A stretch of 64,000 nucleotides of DNA from Begonia masoniana (taxonomy: Eukaryota > Streptophyta > Magnoliopsida > Cucurbitales > Begoniaceae). Positions 11,001-22,672 of this stretch are shown here, piece by piece (the first letter of the stretch is position 1; each line of letters begins with the position of its first letter). The notes under the pieces were generated by a model. The model was not told where the DNA came from, did not search any database, and worked only from the letters and a program-made list of their open reading frames with translations. The stretch covers positions 47,316,902 through 47,380,901 of the forward strand of contig CM039511.1 in the NCBI GenBank assembly GCA_022432975.1. Reading direction: 5' to 3'. The position numbers and the translations under genes are program-made.

Positions 11001-14000
11001 ACATGACTTGGTGGTTAGAACCTAAGTTATCCATTTCACATGCAAGGTTTCAACTTGAAGTGTGAGAACGATGTTAGTGAGGACCCAAAAACCTTCATGG
11101 ATGCAGAAACTAGAAATTAGTTAATGCACTTGATGAGCATTAAGAAACTTCACATTCAATCGATCTTTCGTTCCGAAAGAGTAGATTCGTATCAAGCAAA
11201 TGAGGTTGAGTGGTTACATACTTAGTGGTTAGAACCTAAGTTATCCATTTACATTCAATGGGTTTTAACTTGAAGTGTGAAAGAAAGACGATGTATTGAG
11301 GACCCAACAACCTTCATGACCGTAATTAAGATGTTATTAATGCACTTGATGATGCATAAGAAACTTCACATCAATCGATTTGTTCCAAAAGAATAGATCG
11401 TATCAAGCAAATGAGGTTGAGTGTTACATGACTTATGGTTAGAACCTAAGTTATCCATTTCATATTCATGGTTTTAACTTGAAGTGATGAGAACGACGTG
11501 TATTGAGGACACAACAACCTTCATGGACGCAGAACTAAGACTTAGTAATGCGCTTGATGAAGCATTAGAAACTTCACTTCAATCGATTTGTTCCAAAAGA
11601 ATTGATCGTATCAAGCAAATGAGGTTGAGTGTTACATTACTTGTGGTTAGAATCTAAGTTATCCATTTCACATTCAAGGATTTAACTTGAAGTCATGAGA
11701 ACGACGAGTATTGAGGACCCAAAAACCTTCATGGACGCGTAATTAAGATTATTAATGCACTTGATGAAGCATAAGAAATTCACTTCAATCGATTTGTTCC
11801 AAAAGAGTTGATCGTATCAAGCAAATGAGGTTGAGTGTTACATGACTTGTGGTTAGAACCTAAGTTATCCATTTTCACATTCAAGATTTAACTTGAGTGA
11901 TGAGAAAACTATGTATTGAGGACCCAACTAACCTTATGGACGCAAACTAAGACTTAGTAATGCGCTTGATGAAGCATTAGAAACTTCACTTCAATCGATT
12001 TATTTCAAAAGAGTATGATCGTATCAAGCAAATGAGGTTGAGTGTTACATGACTTGTGGTTAGAACCTAAGTTATCCATTTCACATTCAAGGTTTTAACT
12101 TGAAGTTATGAGAACGACGTGTATTGAGGACCCAACACCTTATGGACACGAACTAAGACTTAGTAATGCATTGATGAAGCATTAGAAACTTCACTTCAAT
12201 CGATTTGTTCAAAAGAGTTGAATCGTATCAAGCAAATGAGGTTGAGTGTTACATGACTTGTGGTTAGAAGCCTAAGTTATCCATTTCACATTCAAGTTTA
12301 ACTTGAAGTGATGAGAACGGACGTGTATTGAGGACCCAACAACCTTCATGGACCGAAACTAAGACTTAGTAATGCTCTTGATGAAAGCATTAGAAACTTC
12401 ACTTCAATCGATTTGTTCCAAAAGAGTTGATCGTATAAAGCAAATGAGGTTGAGTGTCACATCACTTGTGGTTAGAATCTAAGTTATCCATTTCACATTC
12501 AAGGTTTTAACTTGAAGTCATGAGAACGACGTGTATTTGAAGACCCAACAACCTTCATGGACGCGTAATTAAGATTTATTAATGCACTTGATGAAGCATA
12601 AGAAAATTCACTTCAATCGATTTGTTCCAAAAGAGTTGACCGTATCAAGCAAATGAGGTTGAGTGTTACATGACTTGTGGTCAGAACTAAGTTATCCATT
12701 TCACATTCAAGGTTTTAACTTGAAGTGATGAGAACGACGTGTATTTGAGGACCCAACAACCTTCATGGACGCGAAACTAAGACTTAGTAATGCCTTGATG
12801 AAGCATAAGAAACTTCACTTCAATCGATTTGTTCCAAAAGAGTTGACGTATCAAGCAAATGAGGTTGAGTGTTACATGACTTGTGGTCAGAACCTAAGTT
12901 ATCCTTTTCACATTCAAGGTTTTAACTTGAAGTGATGAGAATGATATGTTTTGAGGACCCAACAACCTTCATGGACGCAAAACTAAGACTTAGTAATGCG
13001 CTTGATGAAGCATTAGAAACTTCACTTCAATCGATTTATTCCAAAAGAATTGATCGTATCAAGCAAATGAGGTTGAGTGTTACATTACTTGTGGTTAGAA
13101 CCTAAGTTATCCATTTCACATTCAAGGTTTTAACTTGAAGTCATGAGAACGACGAGTATTGAGGACCCAACAACCTTTATGGACGCGTAATTAAGATTTA
13201 TTAATGCACTTGATGAAGCATAAGAAATTCACTTCAATCGATTTGTTCCAAAAGAGTTGATCGTATCAAGCAAAAGAGGTTGAGTGTTACATGACTTGTG
13301 GTTAGAAGCTAAGTTATCCATTTCACATTCAAGGTTTAACTTGAAGTGATGAGAACGACGTGTATTGAGGACCCAACAACCTTTATGGATCGCGTAATTA
13401 AGATTTATTAATGCACTTGATGAAGCATAAGAAATTCACTTCAATCGATTTGTTCCAAAAGAGTTGATCGTATCAAGCAAAAGAGGTTGAGTGTTACATG
13501 ACTTGTGGTTAGAAGCTAAGTTATCCATTTCACATTCAAAGTTTTAACTTGAAGTGATGAGAACGACGTGTATTGAGGACCCAACAACCTTCATGGACCC
13601 GAAACTAAGACTTAGTAATGTTCTTGATGAAGCATTAGAAACTTCACTTCAATCAATTTGTCCCAAAAGAGTTGAACGTATCAATCAAATGAGGTTGAGT
13701 ATTACATGACTTGTGGTTTGAACCTAAGTTATCCATTTCATATTCAAGGATTTAACTTGAAGTGATGAGAAGGACGTGTATTGTGGACCCAACAACCTTC
13801 ATGGACGCAAGACTAAGACTTAGTAATGCGCTTGATGAAGCATTAGAAACTTCACTTCAATCGATTTGTTCCAAAAGAATTGATCGTATCAAGCAAATGA
13901 GGTTGAGTGTTACATTACTTGTGGTTAGAACCTAAGTTATCCATTTCACATTCAAGGTTTTACTTGAATTCATGAGAACGACGTGTATTGAGGACCCAAC

Positions 14001-17000
14001 AACCTTCATGGACGCGTAATTAAGATTTATTATTGCACTTGACGAAGCATAAGAAATTTACTTCAATCGATTTGTTTCAAAAGAGTTGATCGTATCAAGC
14101 AAATGAGGTTGAGTGTTACATGACTTGTGGTTAGAACCTAAGTTATCCATTTCACATTCAAGGTTTTTACTTGAAGTGATAAGAAAGAGGTGTATTGAGG
14201 ACCCAACAACCTTCATGGACGCGAAACAAGACTTAGTAATGCGCTTGATAAAGCATTAGAAACTTCACTTCAAACGATTTGTTCCAAAAGAATTGAACGT
14301 ATCAAGCAAATAAGGTTTAGTGTTACATGACTTGTGGTTAGGACAAAAGTTATCCATTTCACTTTCAAGGCTTTAACTTGAAGTGATGAGCACGACGTAT
14401 ATTGAGTACCCAACAACCTTCATGGACGCGAAACTAAGACTTAGTAATGCGCTTGATCAAGCATAAGAAACTTCACTTCAATCGATTTGTTCCAAAATAG
14501 TTGAACGTATCAAGCAAATGAGGTTGAGTGTTACATGACTTGTGGTTAGAACCTAAGTTATCCATTTCACATTCAAGGTTTTAACATGAAATGATGAGAA
14601 CGACTTGTATTGAGGACCCAACAACCTTTATGAACGCAAAACTAAGACTTAGTAATGCACTTGATGAAGCATAAGAAACTTCACTTCAATTGATTTGTTC
14701 CAAAATAGTTGAACGTATCAAGCAAATGAGGTTGAGTGCTACATGACTTGTGGTTAGAACCTAAGTTATCCATTTCACATTCAAGGTTTTAACTTGAAGT
14801 GATGAGAACGACGTGTGTTGAGGACCCAACAACCTTTATGGATGCAAAACTAAGACTTAGTAATGCACTTGATGAAGCATTAGATACTTCACTTCAATCT
14901 ATTTCTTCCAAAAGAGTTGTTCGTATCAAGCAAATGAGGTTGAGTGTTACATTACTTGTGGTTAGAACCTAAGTTATCCATTTCATATTCATGGTTTTAA
15001 CTTGAAGTGATGAGAACGACGTGTATTGAGGACTCAACAACCTTCATGGACGCATAACTAAGACTTAGTAATGCACTTGATGAAGCATTAGAAACTTCAC
15101 TTCAATCGATTTGTTCCAAAAGAATTGATCGTATCAAGCAAATGAGGTTGAGTGTTACATTACTTATGGTTAGAATCTAAGTTATCCATTTCACATTCAA
15201 GGATTTAACTTGAAGTCATGAGAACGACGAGTATTGAGGACCCAAAAACCTTCATGGACGCGTAATTAAGATTTAGTAATGCACTTGATGAAGCATAAGA
15301 AACTTCACTTCAATCGATTGTTCCAAAAGAGTTGATCGTATCAAGCAAATGAGGTTGAGTGTTACATTACTTGTGGTTAGAATCTAAGTTATCCATTTCA
15401 CATTCAAGGATTTAACTTGAAGTCATGAGAACGACGAGTATTGAGGACCCAAAAACCTTCATGGACGCGTAATTAAGATTTATTAATGCACTTGATGAAG
15501 CATAAGAAAATTCACTTCAATCGATTTGTTCCAAAAGAGTTGATCGTATCAAGCAAATGAGGTTGAGTGTTACATGACTTGTGGTTAGAAGCTAAGTTAT
15601 CCATTTCACATTCGAGGTTTTAACTTGAAGTGATGAGAACGACGTGCATTGAGGACCCAACAACCTTCTTGGACGCGAAAGTAAGACTTAGTAATGCGCT
15701 TGATGAAGCATTAGAAACTTCACTTCAATCGATTTGTCCCAAAAGAGTTGAACGTATCAATCAAATGAGGTTGAGTATTACATGACTTGTGGTTAGAACC
15801 TAAGTTATCCATTTGACATTCAAGGTTTTAACTTGAAGTGATGAGAAGAACGTGTATTGAGGACCCAACAACCTTTATGGACACAAGACTAAGACTTAGT
15901 AATGCGCTTGATGAAGCATTAGAAACTTCACTTCAATCGATTTGTTCTAAAAGAGTTGATTGTATCAAGCAAATGAGGTTGAGTGTCACATCACTTGTGG
16001 TTAGAACCTAAGTTATCCATTTCACATTCAAGGTTTTAACTTGTAGTCATGAGAACGACGAGTATTGAGGACCCAACAACCTTCATGGATGCGTAATTAA
16101 GATTTATTAATGCACTTGATGAAGCATAAGAAAGTTCACTTCAATCGATTTGTTCCAAAAGAGTTGATCGTATCAAGCAAATGAGGTTGAGTGTTACATG
16201 ACTTATGGTTAGAAGCAAAGTTATCCATTTCACATTCAAGGTTTTAACTTGAAGTGATGAGAACGACGTGTATTGAGGACCCAACAACCTTCATGGACGC
16301 GAAACTAAGATTTAGTAATGCGCTGATGAAGCATTAGAAACTTCACTTCAATCGATTTGTCCCAAAAGAGTTGTACGTATCAATCAAATGAGGTTGAGTA
16401 TTACATGACTTGTGGTTAGAACCTAAGTTATCCATTTCATATTCAAGGTTTTAACTTGAAGTGATGAGAAGGACGTGTATTGAGGACCCAACAACCTTCA
16501 TGGACGCAAAACTAAGACTTAGTAATGCGCTTGATGAAGCATTAGAAACTTCACTTCAATCGATTTGTTCCAAAAGAATTGATCGTATCAAGCAAATAAG
16601 GTTGAGTGTTACATTACTTGTGGTTAGAACCTAAGTTATCCATTTCACATTCAAGGTTTTAACTTGAATTCATGAGAACGACGTGTATTGAGGACCCAAC
16701 AACCTTCATGGACGCGTAATTAAGATTTATTGTTGCACTTGATGAAGCATAAGAAAATTCACTTCAATCGATTTGTTTCAAAAGAGTTGATCGTATCAAG
16801 CAAATGAAGTTGAGTGTTACATGACTTGTGGTTAGAACCTAAGTTATCCATTTCACATTCAAGGTTTTTACTTGAAGTGATGAGAACGACGTGTATTGAG
16901 GACCCAACAACCTTCATGGACGCGAAACAAGACTTAGTAATGCGCTTGATAAAGCATTAGAAACTTCACTTCAATCGATTTGTTCCAAAAGAGTTGAAAG

Positions 17001-17276
17001 TATCAAGCAAATAAGGTTTAGTGTTACATGACTTGTGGTTAGAACCAAAGTTATCCATTTCACTTTCAAGGTTTTAACTTGAAGTGATGAGAACGACGTA
17101 TATTGAGGACCCAACAACCTTTATGGACGCGAAACTAAGACTTAGTAATGCGCTTGATGAAGCATAAGAAACTTAACTTCAATCGATTTGTTTCCAAAAT
17201 AGTTGAACGTATCAAGCAAATGAGATTGAGTGTTAAATCACTTGTGGTTAGAACCTAAGTTATCCATTTCACATTC
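5068..17276 (+). repeat. Satellite array S2: about 58 diverged 208-bp monomers
   Basis: Continuous head-to-tail monomers, all in the orientation of S1, with many substitutions and one-base indels between copies. Typical marker is gttgatcg (gttgaacg in S1, S4 and S5). A variant carrying gcgtaattaagatttatt recurs at about 620-625-base steps (6327, 6952, 7571, 8194; 9020, 9640, 10264; 12563, 13185), which indicates a trimer higher-order unit. Stretches near 8340-8760 and 10840-11330 hold unusually many one-base indels. Nothing coding is supported: the short open frames are chance frames of the monomer. Confidence 0.95.
17272..17276 (+). repeat. Target-site duplication, left copy (element G)
   Basis: cattc immediately before the TGTAAAGCCC start of G. 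The same five bases follow its TTACA end at 19778-19782. The satellite monomer reads straight through (ttcacattcaagg) once the insertion and one copy are removed. Confidence 0.9.
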
Positions 17277-18721
17277 TGTAAAGCCCGTGTTTTCGGATTT
17301 TAGGATTTTTTAATTTCTTAGGTTATTTTCGTAAATAGCAAATTAAAGTATTTTCTTGAGCGGGATGTTTACTTAGAGTCCTAGAAATTTACGAGAATTT
17401 TTAGAGGAATAAGTGAAATTTTAGAAACCCAAATCGAAAAGAGTAGTGTTAGAGTTTCCGTTTTACCCTTTTAGTTTGTAAATTCGTAAAAATAGCAAAA
17501 TAGTCTGTTTTGTGAACGGTGAGTTTTGTTAGAACTCTAAGATTAAATTGGAATATTTGGAGAAATAAGGAAATTGCAGAGGAACCGAATCGATAGACTA
17601 ATTGAAGAATTAAGCATAGAATTGATGTAGGGGCATTTAAGTAATTGGTAAGTAAAAATTATAAATTTTATTTATAATTTTTATTCAAATAGAATGGCTT
17701 CACGAGGAAGCCATTCCCTTGCCGACCCTTGACGCCAGAGAGAGCCCTGACGACAGAGAGCCGAGCGACGGCCCTCCTCCGACGTCCAACCTCGACGTTT
17801 TCCGGCCAGAAGACGTCGGCGACTCCAGGGCTGCCATTTCCTACCATCTTCGCGCGCAAACCGAACGGTAAGCTCCCTGTTCTTGATCGATTTGTGGCTG
17901 TGCGTGGCGAGCTCGATTGAGCTCCGATCGTCGGCCGTTTTTGGTTGCTTTTAGCGTTGTATTGCCGAGCTTAATGCCGGCGTGGATCGCCGGGCAGCAT
18001 GGTGCTCAATTTGAGCGAAAATCAATGAATCCCGAATTGGGGGATTTCGGGTTTTGTGTGTAGCCTTGGAATTTCGATTTGTTTAGGTTAATTGAGTGTA
18101 TATGTGATCGATTAGTGATGAAATGAGTGTGAATTGATGAAAAATCGAAAAGGGGGAAAATTTCGGGAAAGGGCAGAATCGGGTTTTGCCTGATTTGACC
18201 TAGCTACGGTCTTTTGTTTTGAAATTCCTTTTGGCAGGTTAAAATAGGTTATTAGAGGAGTACGTGGCCGCTGGAATCGTTCGATTCCGATATCCGACGC
18301 AAAAGTTACGCGCGTTTGAAGTTTCGGGTCGGTTTTACCAAACCCAAAATAGTGGCCCGTTTAGTTAGGTTTTAATTGGATTAGACTAGAAATAGTAATT
18401 TGAGAGTAATTGGTGAATGTAGGCTTGATTTTAATGAAGCTTGAATGTTTGACATAGGTCGAGCCATATGTGACGTGATGTGCCAAAACCAGCAAGCTAC
18501 GAACGACAGGTAAGTTCTCGTGACTTACTATGGCCGATTGGCCTACACCGTACGTCGATGTCACGTCGAGGATCATTGGTGAATTGCTTGTTTAAACGCT
18601 TTGGGTTGGTAGCTAGGATTAGTTTATTTATAGATTATGTCTTTCTAGTGTCTCGATGGTATGTATGTTAATGTTTATGTTATGCACGTGTTCATGCATC
18701 ATGGTTTTCAACTAAGCATAG

Positions 18722-18948
18722 TTTTCAAGAAAAGAGGTGTGGCCAGAAGGTGGAGCTATTGATCTATTGTGAAGGCACGACAGGGGCTTGTCACAGTACC
18801 ACATCGTTTTTAAGAAAATGAATTTCTGCATTATGTTTTCATGAAAGGAGGTGTGGCCAGAAGGTGGGGCTATTGATCTATTGTGAAGGCACGATAGGGG
18901 CTTGTCACAGTACCACATCGTTTATAAGAAAGAAAATGTCGCATGATT
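18722..18948. repeat. Two tandem copies of a ~114-bp unit within G
   Basis: The landmark gaggtgtggccagaagg occurs at 18734 and 18848, 114 bases apart, and each is followed by the same sequence through cttgtcacagtaccacatcg with only a few differences. It produces a duplicated peptide in one minus-strand frame, which I regard as incidental. Tandem subrepeats like this are common in long LTRs. Confidence 0.88.
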
Positions 18949-19759
18949 TACGAACTCATATGCACAGCATGCATTAGCATTTACGTAGAACTTGCTGAGC
19001 CTTTAGCTCATAGATTTGTCTGTATGGTGTAGGTGATCCTGACATAGGTGAGGACGAGATCCTTCCACCTGAGGAGTGATGCAGTTGACGAAGGATGGCT
19101 CGCGGGGTGTGCTGGCTGCAGTCGATGCTTGACCGACCCGTGGGGAAGTATGTATAGGTTTTGAGGGTTTTTGGAGTGTTTTGGGCTGATGGTGAATTGT
19201 GTAGAACATTTTAGGATGCTTGGTTCTGGTTAGGTGTTAGATTTTTATGTTGATGTTTTAAACGTTTTGTTTAAGCCATTAATTTAACGTTATGGGAATG
19301 TTTTTAGTTTAATTGTATAGTTGATACATTTTAGGGTGTTTGGTTACGTTTAGTTGATAGATTTGTTTTATAAAACGTTTGTTAAGATTTTATTTGGATT
19401 TTTATGAACAGCTTGGTGATTTTGTAAACAGGAGGATATGTCACACTTTTAAACGGAACCATGCAGTTCGTTTTCATGAAAATGTACTTCATCTTAATCG
19501 TGTTTAGAGTCGGTTTTGGGCAGAGTTACGAGAACGTATGAATGTTTGGAAAGTTTATGTAAAATGTATAATTGAAATGGAGATAGAAATGATATTGTGA
19601 AGAAGTGATAAGTTGATAATTGAGGAATGATAGAAGGTTGAGTGGTTTTATGTAACCTGTTTTTGTACGATAAATGAATTTTCTTTAAAGGTTTTCGAGG
19701 ATGTTTTTAATTGATTTACAGGCTTAAAAGAAAAATTTTATACGGGAGATTAGGAATAG

Positions 19760-19777
19760 TGTAACGGGGTCGTTACA
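19760..19777. repeat. Palindromic end of element G
   Basis: The last 18 bases read tgtaacg-gggt-cgttaca: a perfect 7-base inverted repeat around a 4-base spacer. The end also mirrors the TGTAA at the start of the element at 17277. Short inverted LTR termini are the substrate recognised by integrase; the extra inner copy makes a potential hairpin. Confidence 0.7.
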
Positions 19778-20873
19778 CATTCAAGGTTTTAACTTGAAGT
19801 GATGAGAACGACGTGTATTGAGGACCCAACAACCTTTATGGACGCAAAACTAAGACTTAGTAATGCACTTGATGAAGCATTAGAAACTTCACTTCAATCG
19901 ATTTCTTCCAAAAGAGTTGATCGTATCAAGCAAATGAGGTTGAGTGTTACATTACTTGTGGTTAGAACCTAAGTTATCCATTTCACATTCAAGGTTTTAA
20001 CTTGAAGTTATGAGAACGACGTGTATTGAGGACCCAACAACCTTCATGGACGCGTAATTAAGATTTATTAATGCACTTGATGATGCATAAGAAACTTCAC
20101 TTCAATCGATTTGTTCCAAAAGATATGATCGTATCAAGCAAATGAGGTTGAGTGTTACATGACTTAAGGTTAGAACCTAAGTTATCCATTTCATATTCAT
20201 GGTTTTAACTTGAAGTGATGAGAACGACGTGTATTGAGGACTCAACAACCTTCATGGACGCATAACTAAGACTTAGTAATGCACTTGATGAAGCATTAGA
20301 AACTTCACTTTAATCGATTTGTTCTAAAAGAGTTGAATGTATCAAGCAAATAAGGTTTAGTGTTACATGACTTGTGGTTAGAACCTAAGTTATCCATTTC
20401 ACTTTCAAGGTTTTAACTTGAAGTGATGAGAACGACGTGTATTGAGGACCCAACAACCTTCATGGATGCAAAACTAAGACTTAGTAATGCGCTTGATGAA
20501 GCATCAGAAACTTCACTTCAATCGATTTGTTCCAAAAGAGTTGAACGTATCAAGCAAATAAGGTTGAGTGTTGCATGACTTGTGATTAGAACTTAAGTTA
20601 TCCATTTCACATTCAAAGTTTTAACTTGAAGTGATGAGAAGGACGTGTATTGAGGACCCAACAACCTTCATGGACGCGTAACTAAGACTTAGTAATGCGC
20701 TTGATGAAGCATAAGAAACTTCTCTTCAATCGATTTGTTCCAAAAGAGTTGATCGTATCAAGCAATTGAGGTTGAGTGTTACATTACTTGTGGTTAGAAC
20801 CTAAGTTATCCATTTCACATTTAAGGTTTTAAGTTGAAATGATTATAACGACGTGTATTGAGGACCCAACAAC
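19778..20873 (+). repeat. Satellite segment S3: about five 208-bp monomers
   Basis: This continues S2 in phase across the G insertion (begins cattcaagg) and stops at gacccaacaac, where the 3' LTR of copy A starts. Monomers are of the diverged S2 type, with mixed gttgatcg and gttgaacg markers. The segment is shared context for two insertions, G on the left and A on the right. Confidence 0.95.
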
Positions 20874-21608
20874 TGATGCAAACCTCAACAAATTTGTTGT
20901 GAGACCCAACGTCAATAGATGGAATTAACTTCAGGATCGCCCAATAATAGTTTCAAAGTTTAATGACTAATGACCCCGTGGTTATATGACAACCAGAAAC
21001 CAATAGTATCAAGAAAGGAATATTGACCCCGTTGCTATGGAAGAGCAAGAAACCAATATTATAAGGGTTGGAAATCAAATGGTTGCACTTGAAATTTCTG
21101 CAAGTTCTACAGAAGAACAATTTGGAGGAAATTCTCACAAGATAATTTCATTCTAGTGTGTCTTACAATGAAGAACTTCGAAGTATTGATAGGCGTACAA
21201 GAATAGTCTAGAATAGACATTAAATAGCCTTGAAAACATAAGAAAGAACTTTGCTACTAATATGGACTAGGTTCAGCCTTCTTTGGAAACCATCAAGACA
21301 CCCTTTGGCCTTCTCTATGACAATATTAAATGCCTAGTGGATGTTACTTCGAAATTACTTCTTCTAGAGCCTTCTTTGCTGAATTTGTGATCACTTGGGC
21401 CTAATCAAACTCCATTTGTATTTGTAACACATTAATAACTTTAAAGCCCATTTCTTCCAGTGGTCTTGGTTCTTGAAATAAGTTATTTTGGACTTCTTCT
21501 TAAAGCTTCATAGCCCGAGCTCTAGTGATAGGTCCATTTGGTATTTTCAATTCCATTAAGTATTCTTCTTGGCCCAATTCTTCTTCAATGCCATCCTTGC
21601 CCACATCA
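20874..21608 (-). repeat. 3' LTR of A (735 bp)
   Basis: On the plus strand it runs from TGATGCAAACC at 20874 to CCACATCA at 21608, so in element orientation it is TGATGTGG...TTTGCATCA. It aligns throughout with 26736-27470 and 34556-35289. By eye it has roughly 30 differences from the second LTR, more than the second has from the third. The integrase tail reading frame continues into this LTR as far as a stop at 21500 (AAG CTT TAA); in copy C it stays open to the position matching 21401. Confidence 0.92.
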
Positions 21609-22462
21609 TTCTCCCTCTCTTGAAAAGGATTCGTCCTCGAATCTGGACCTACATAGATAGAAGAGAGGTCAGTTACATTAAAAGTATAACTCACTTGATA
21701 ATCAGCTGGTAGATCAATGATATAAGCATTATCACTAATCTTTTCCAAAACTTGGAATAGTCCATCTCCACGAGGATTGAGTTTACACTTTATTTGTTGG
21801 GGAAAACGTTCTTTACGAAAATGAACCCAAACCAAATCTCCTTGTTGAAAAGTGATGTGCTTTCTTCCTTTGCTTGCATGGGCAGCAGCTTGCTCATTCC
21901 GTTTGATGATATGCTGACGTGCGTCTTCATGAAGTTTCTTTACCAATTCTGCCTTCTTCTTCCCATTTAGGCTAATGGTCTCATTAATAGGCAATGGAAG
22001 TAAATCCAATAGAGTTAACAGATTAAAACCATAAACAATTTCAAAAGGAGAATAAGAAGTAGAAGAATGCATTGTTCTATTGTAAGCAAACTCAATAAAA
22101 GGAATACAATCTTCCCATGATTTTAAATGGTTCTTTATTACTGCTCGTAAAAGAGTTCCCAGGGTCCTGTTTTGTCCATCGGTTTGTGGTTGACAAGTAG
22201 TAGAAAATAGCAAAGTTGTCCCTAACTTACCCCATAGAACTCGCCAAAAATGGCTAAGAAACTTAGCGTCTCGATCACTCACTATTGTTTTTGGAACACC
22301 ATGAAGACGAACTACTTCTTTAAAGAATAACTGAGCTATATGAGTGGCATCATCTGTTTTATTACATGGGATAAAATGTGCCATCTTTGAAAATCTATCC
22401 ACCACAACAAAAATTGAATCTTTCCTATTCTTAATTCTTGGTAACCCTACCACAAAATCCAT
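21500..22462 (-). pseudogene. pol: A: integrase core and C-terminal domain lacking the catalytic Glu
   Basis: A 320-residue open stretch. The first Met follows a Trp-to-stop change (TGG to TGA in the WIDVSMDF context kept by B and C). Core motifs: first Asp in MDFV (residue 2), second Asp in VSDRDAKF (63). The segment [10 protein letters not shown] of B, C and D reads DGQNRT here: a 12-base deletion between two short AAAC repeats removes TEVV and with it the third catalytic residue. The C-terminal domain follows ([16 protein letters not shown] near 206, FQVLEKI, FNVTDLS), then a basic tail PITRARA encoded inside the LTR. Integrase would insert element DNA into the chromosome; this one should be inactive. 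Confidence 0.88.
21609..21622 (-). promoter_or_regulatory. Polypurine tract of A
   Basis: Plus strand ttctccctctcttg, i.e. caagagagggagaa in element orientation, directly abutting the 3' LTR. It primes plus-strand DNA synthesis in this class of element. It also lies inside the integrase C-terminal reading frame (NPFQEREND), so one sequence does two jobs. Confidence 0.75.
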
Positions 22463-22474
22463 AGAAACATCAAT

Positions 22475-22672
22475 TCAAGGATGACAAGGAACAGGTAAAG
22501 CCTGGTACAATCCATGAGGTTTTACTCTAGATTTAGCTTTTCTACAAGTTATGCATCTATTGCAGATCCTCTCTACATCCCTCTTCATATGTGGCCAAAA
22601 GAAATGTTCTTTCAAAATTTCTAAGGTGTTAAGAATCCCAAAATGTCCCATAAGACCCCCCCCCCCCCCCAT
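22475..22672 (-). pseudogene. pol: A: integrase N-terminal zinc-binding domain, frameshifted away from RNase H
   Basis: After the 15-base C run the frame gives [17 protein letters not shown], then [11 protein letters not shown] and [11 protein letters not shown]. This is the His-His-Cys-Cys zinc motif that starts gypsy integrases. It ends at a stop where CHPWIDV would continue (Trp codon changed to TGA). Its upstream partner, the RNase H frame, reaches the same G run in another frame, so the two halves of pol are disconnected. Confidence 0.85.

Larger units (their letters stand above)
17277..19777. mobile_element. Element G: 2501-bp TG...CA insertion, probable solo LTR of another gypsy family
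   Basis: The insertion begins TGTAAAGCCCG, ends CGTTACA, and has the 5-bp target duplication CATTC on both sides, so both ends are intact. There is no second copy of the end sequence inside, no primer-binding site, and no polymerase, integrase or gag motif in any frame. The size and structure fit one long LTR left after recombination between the two LTRs of a full element; LTRs of 2-4 kb are known in Tekay/Del-type and Tat/Ogre gypsy lineages. A GC-richer stretch (17700-18010) and a 114-bp tandem duplication lie inside. Orientation cannot be fixed. A non-coding TG...CA non-autonomous element is the alternative. Confidence 0.75.

Noticed and set aside
17729..17920. GC-rich open frames on both strands in G
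   Set aside because: Overlapping frames on opposite strands arise from GC-rich sequence with few stops; 63 codons with no motif. No host gene supported.
18712..18918. Minus-strand open frame in G with a duplicated 25-residue segment
   Set aside because: The peptide repeat just reflects the 114-bp DNA duplication in a non-coding LTR; no known domain and no start context.
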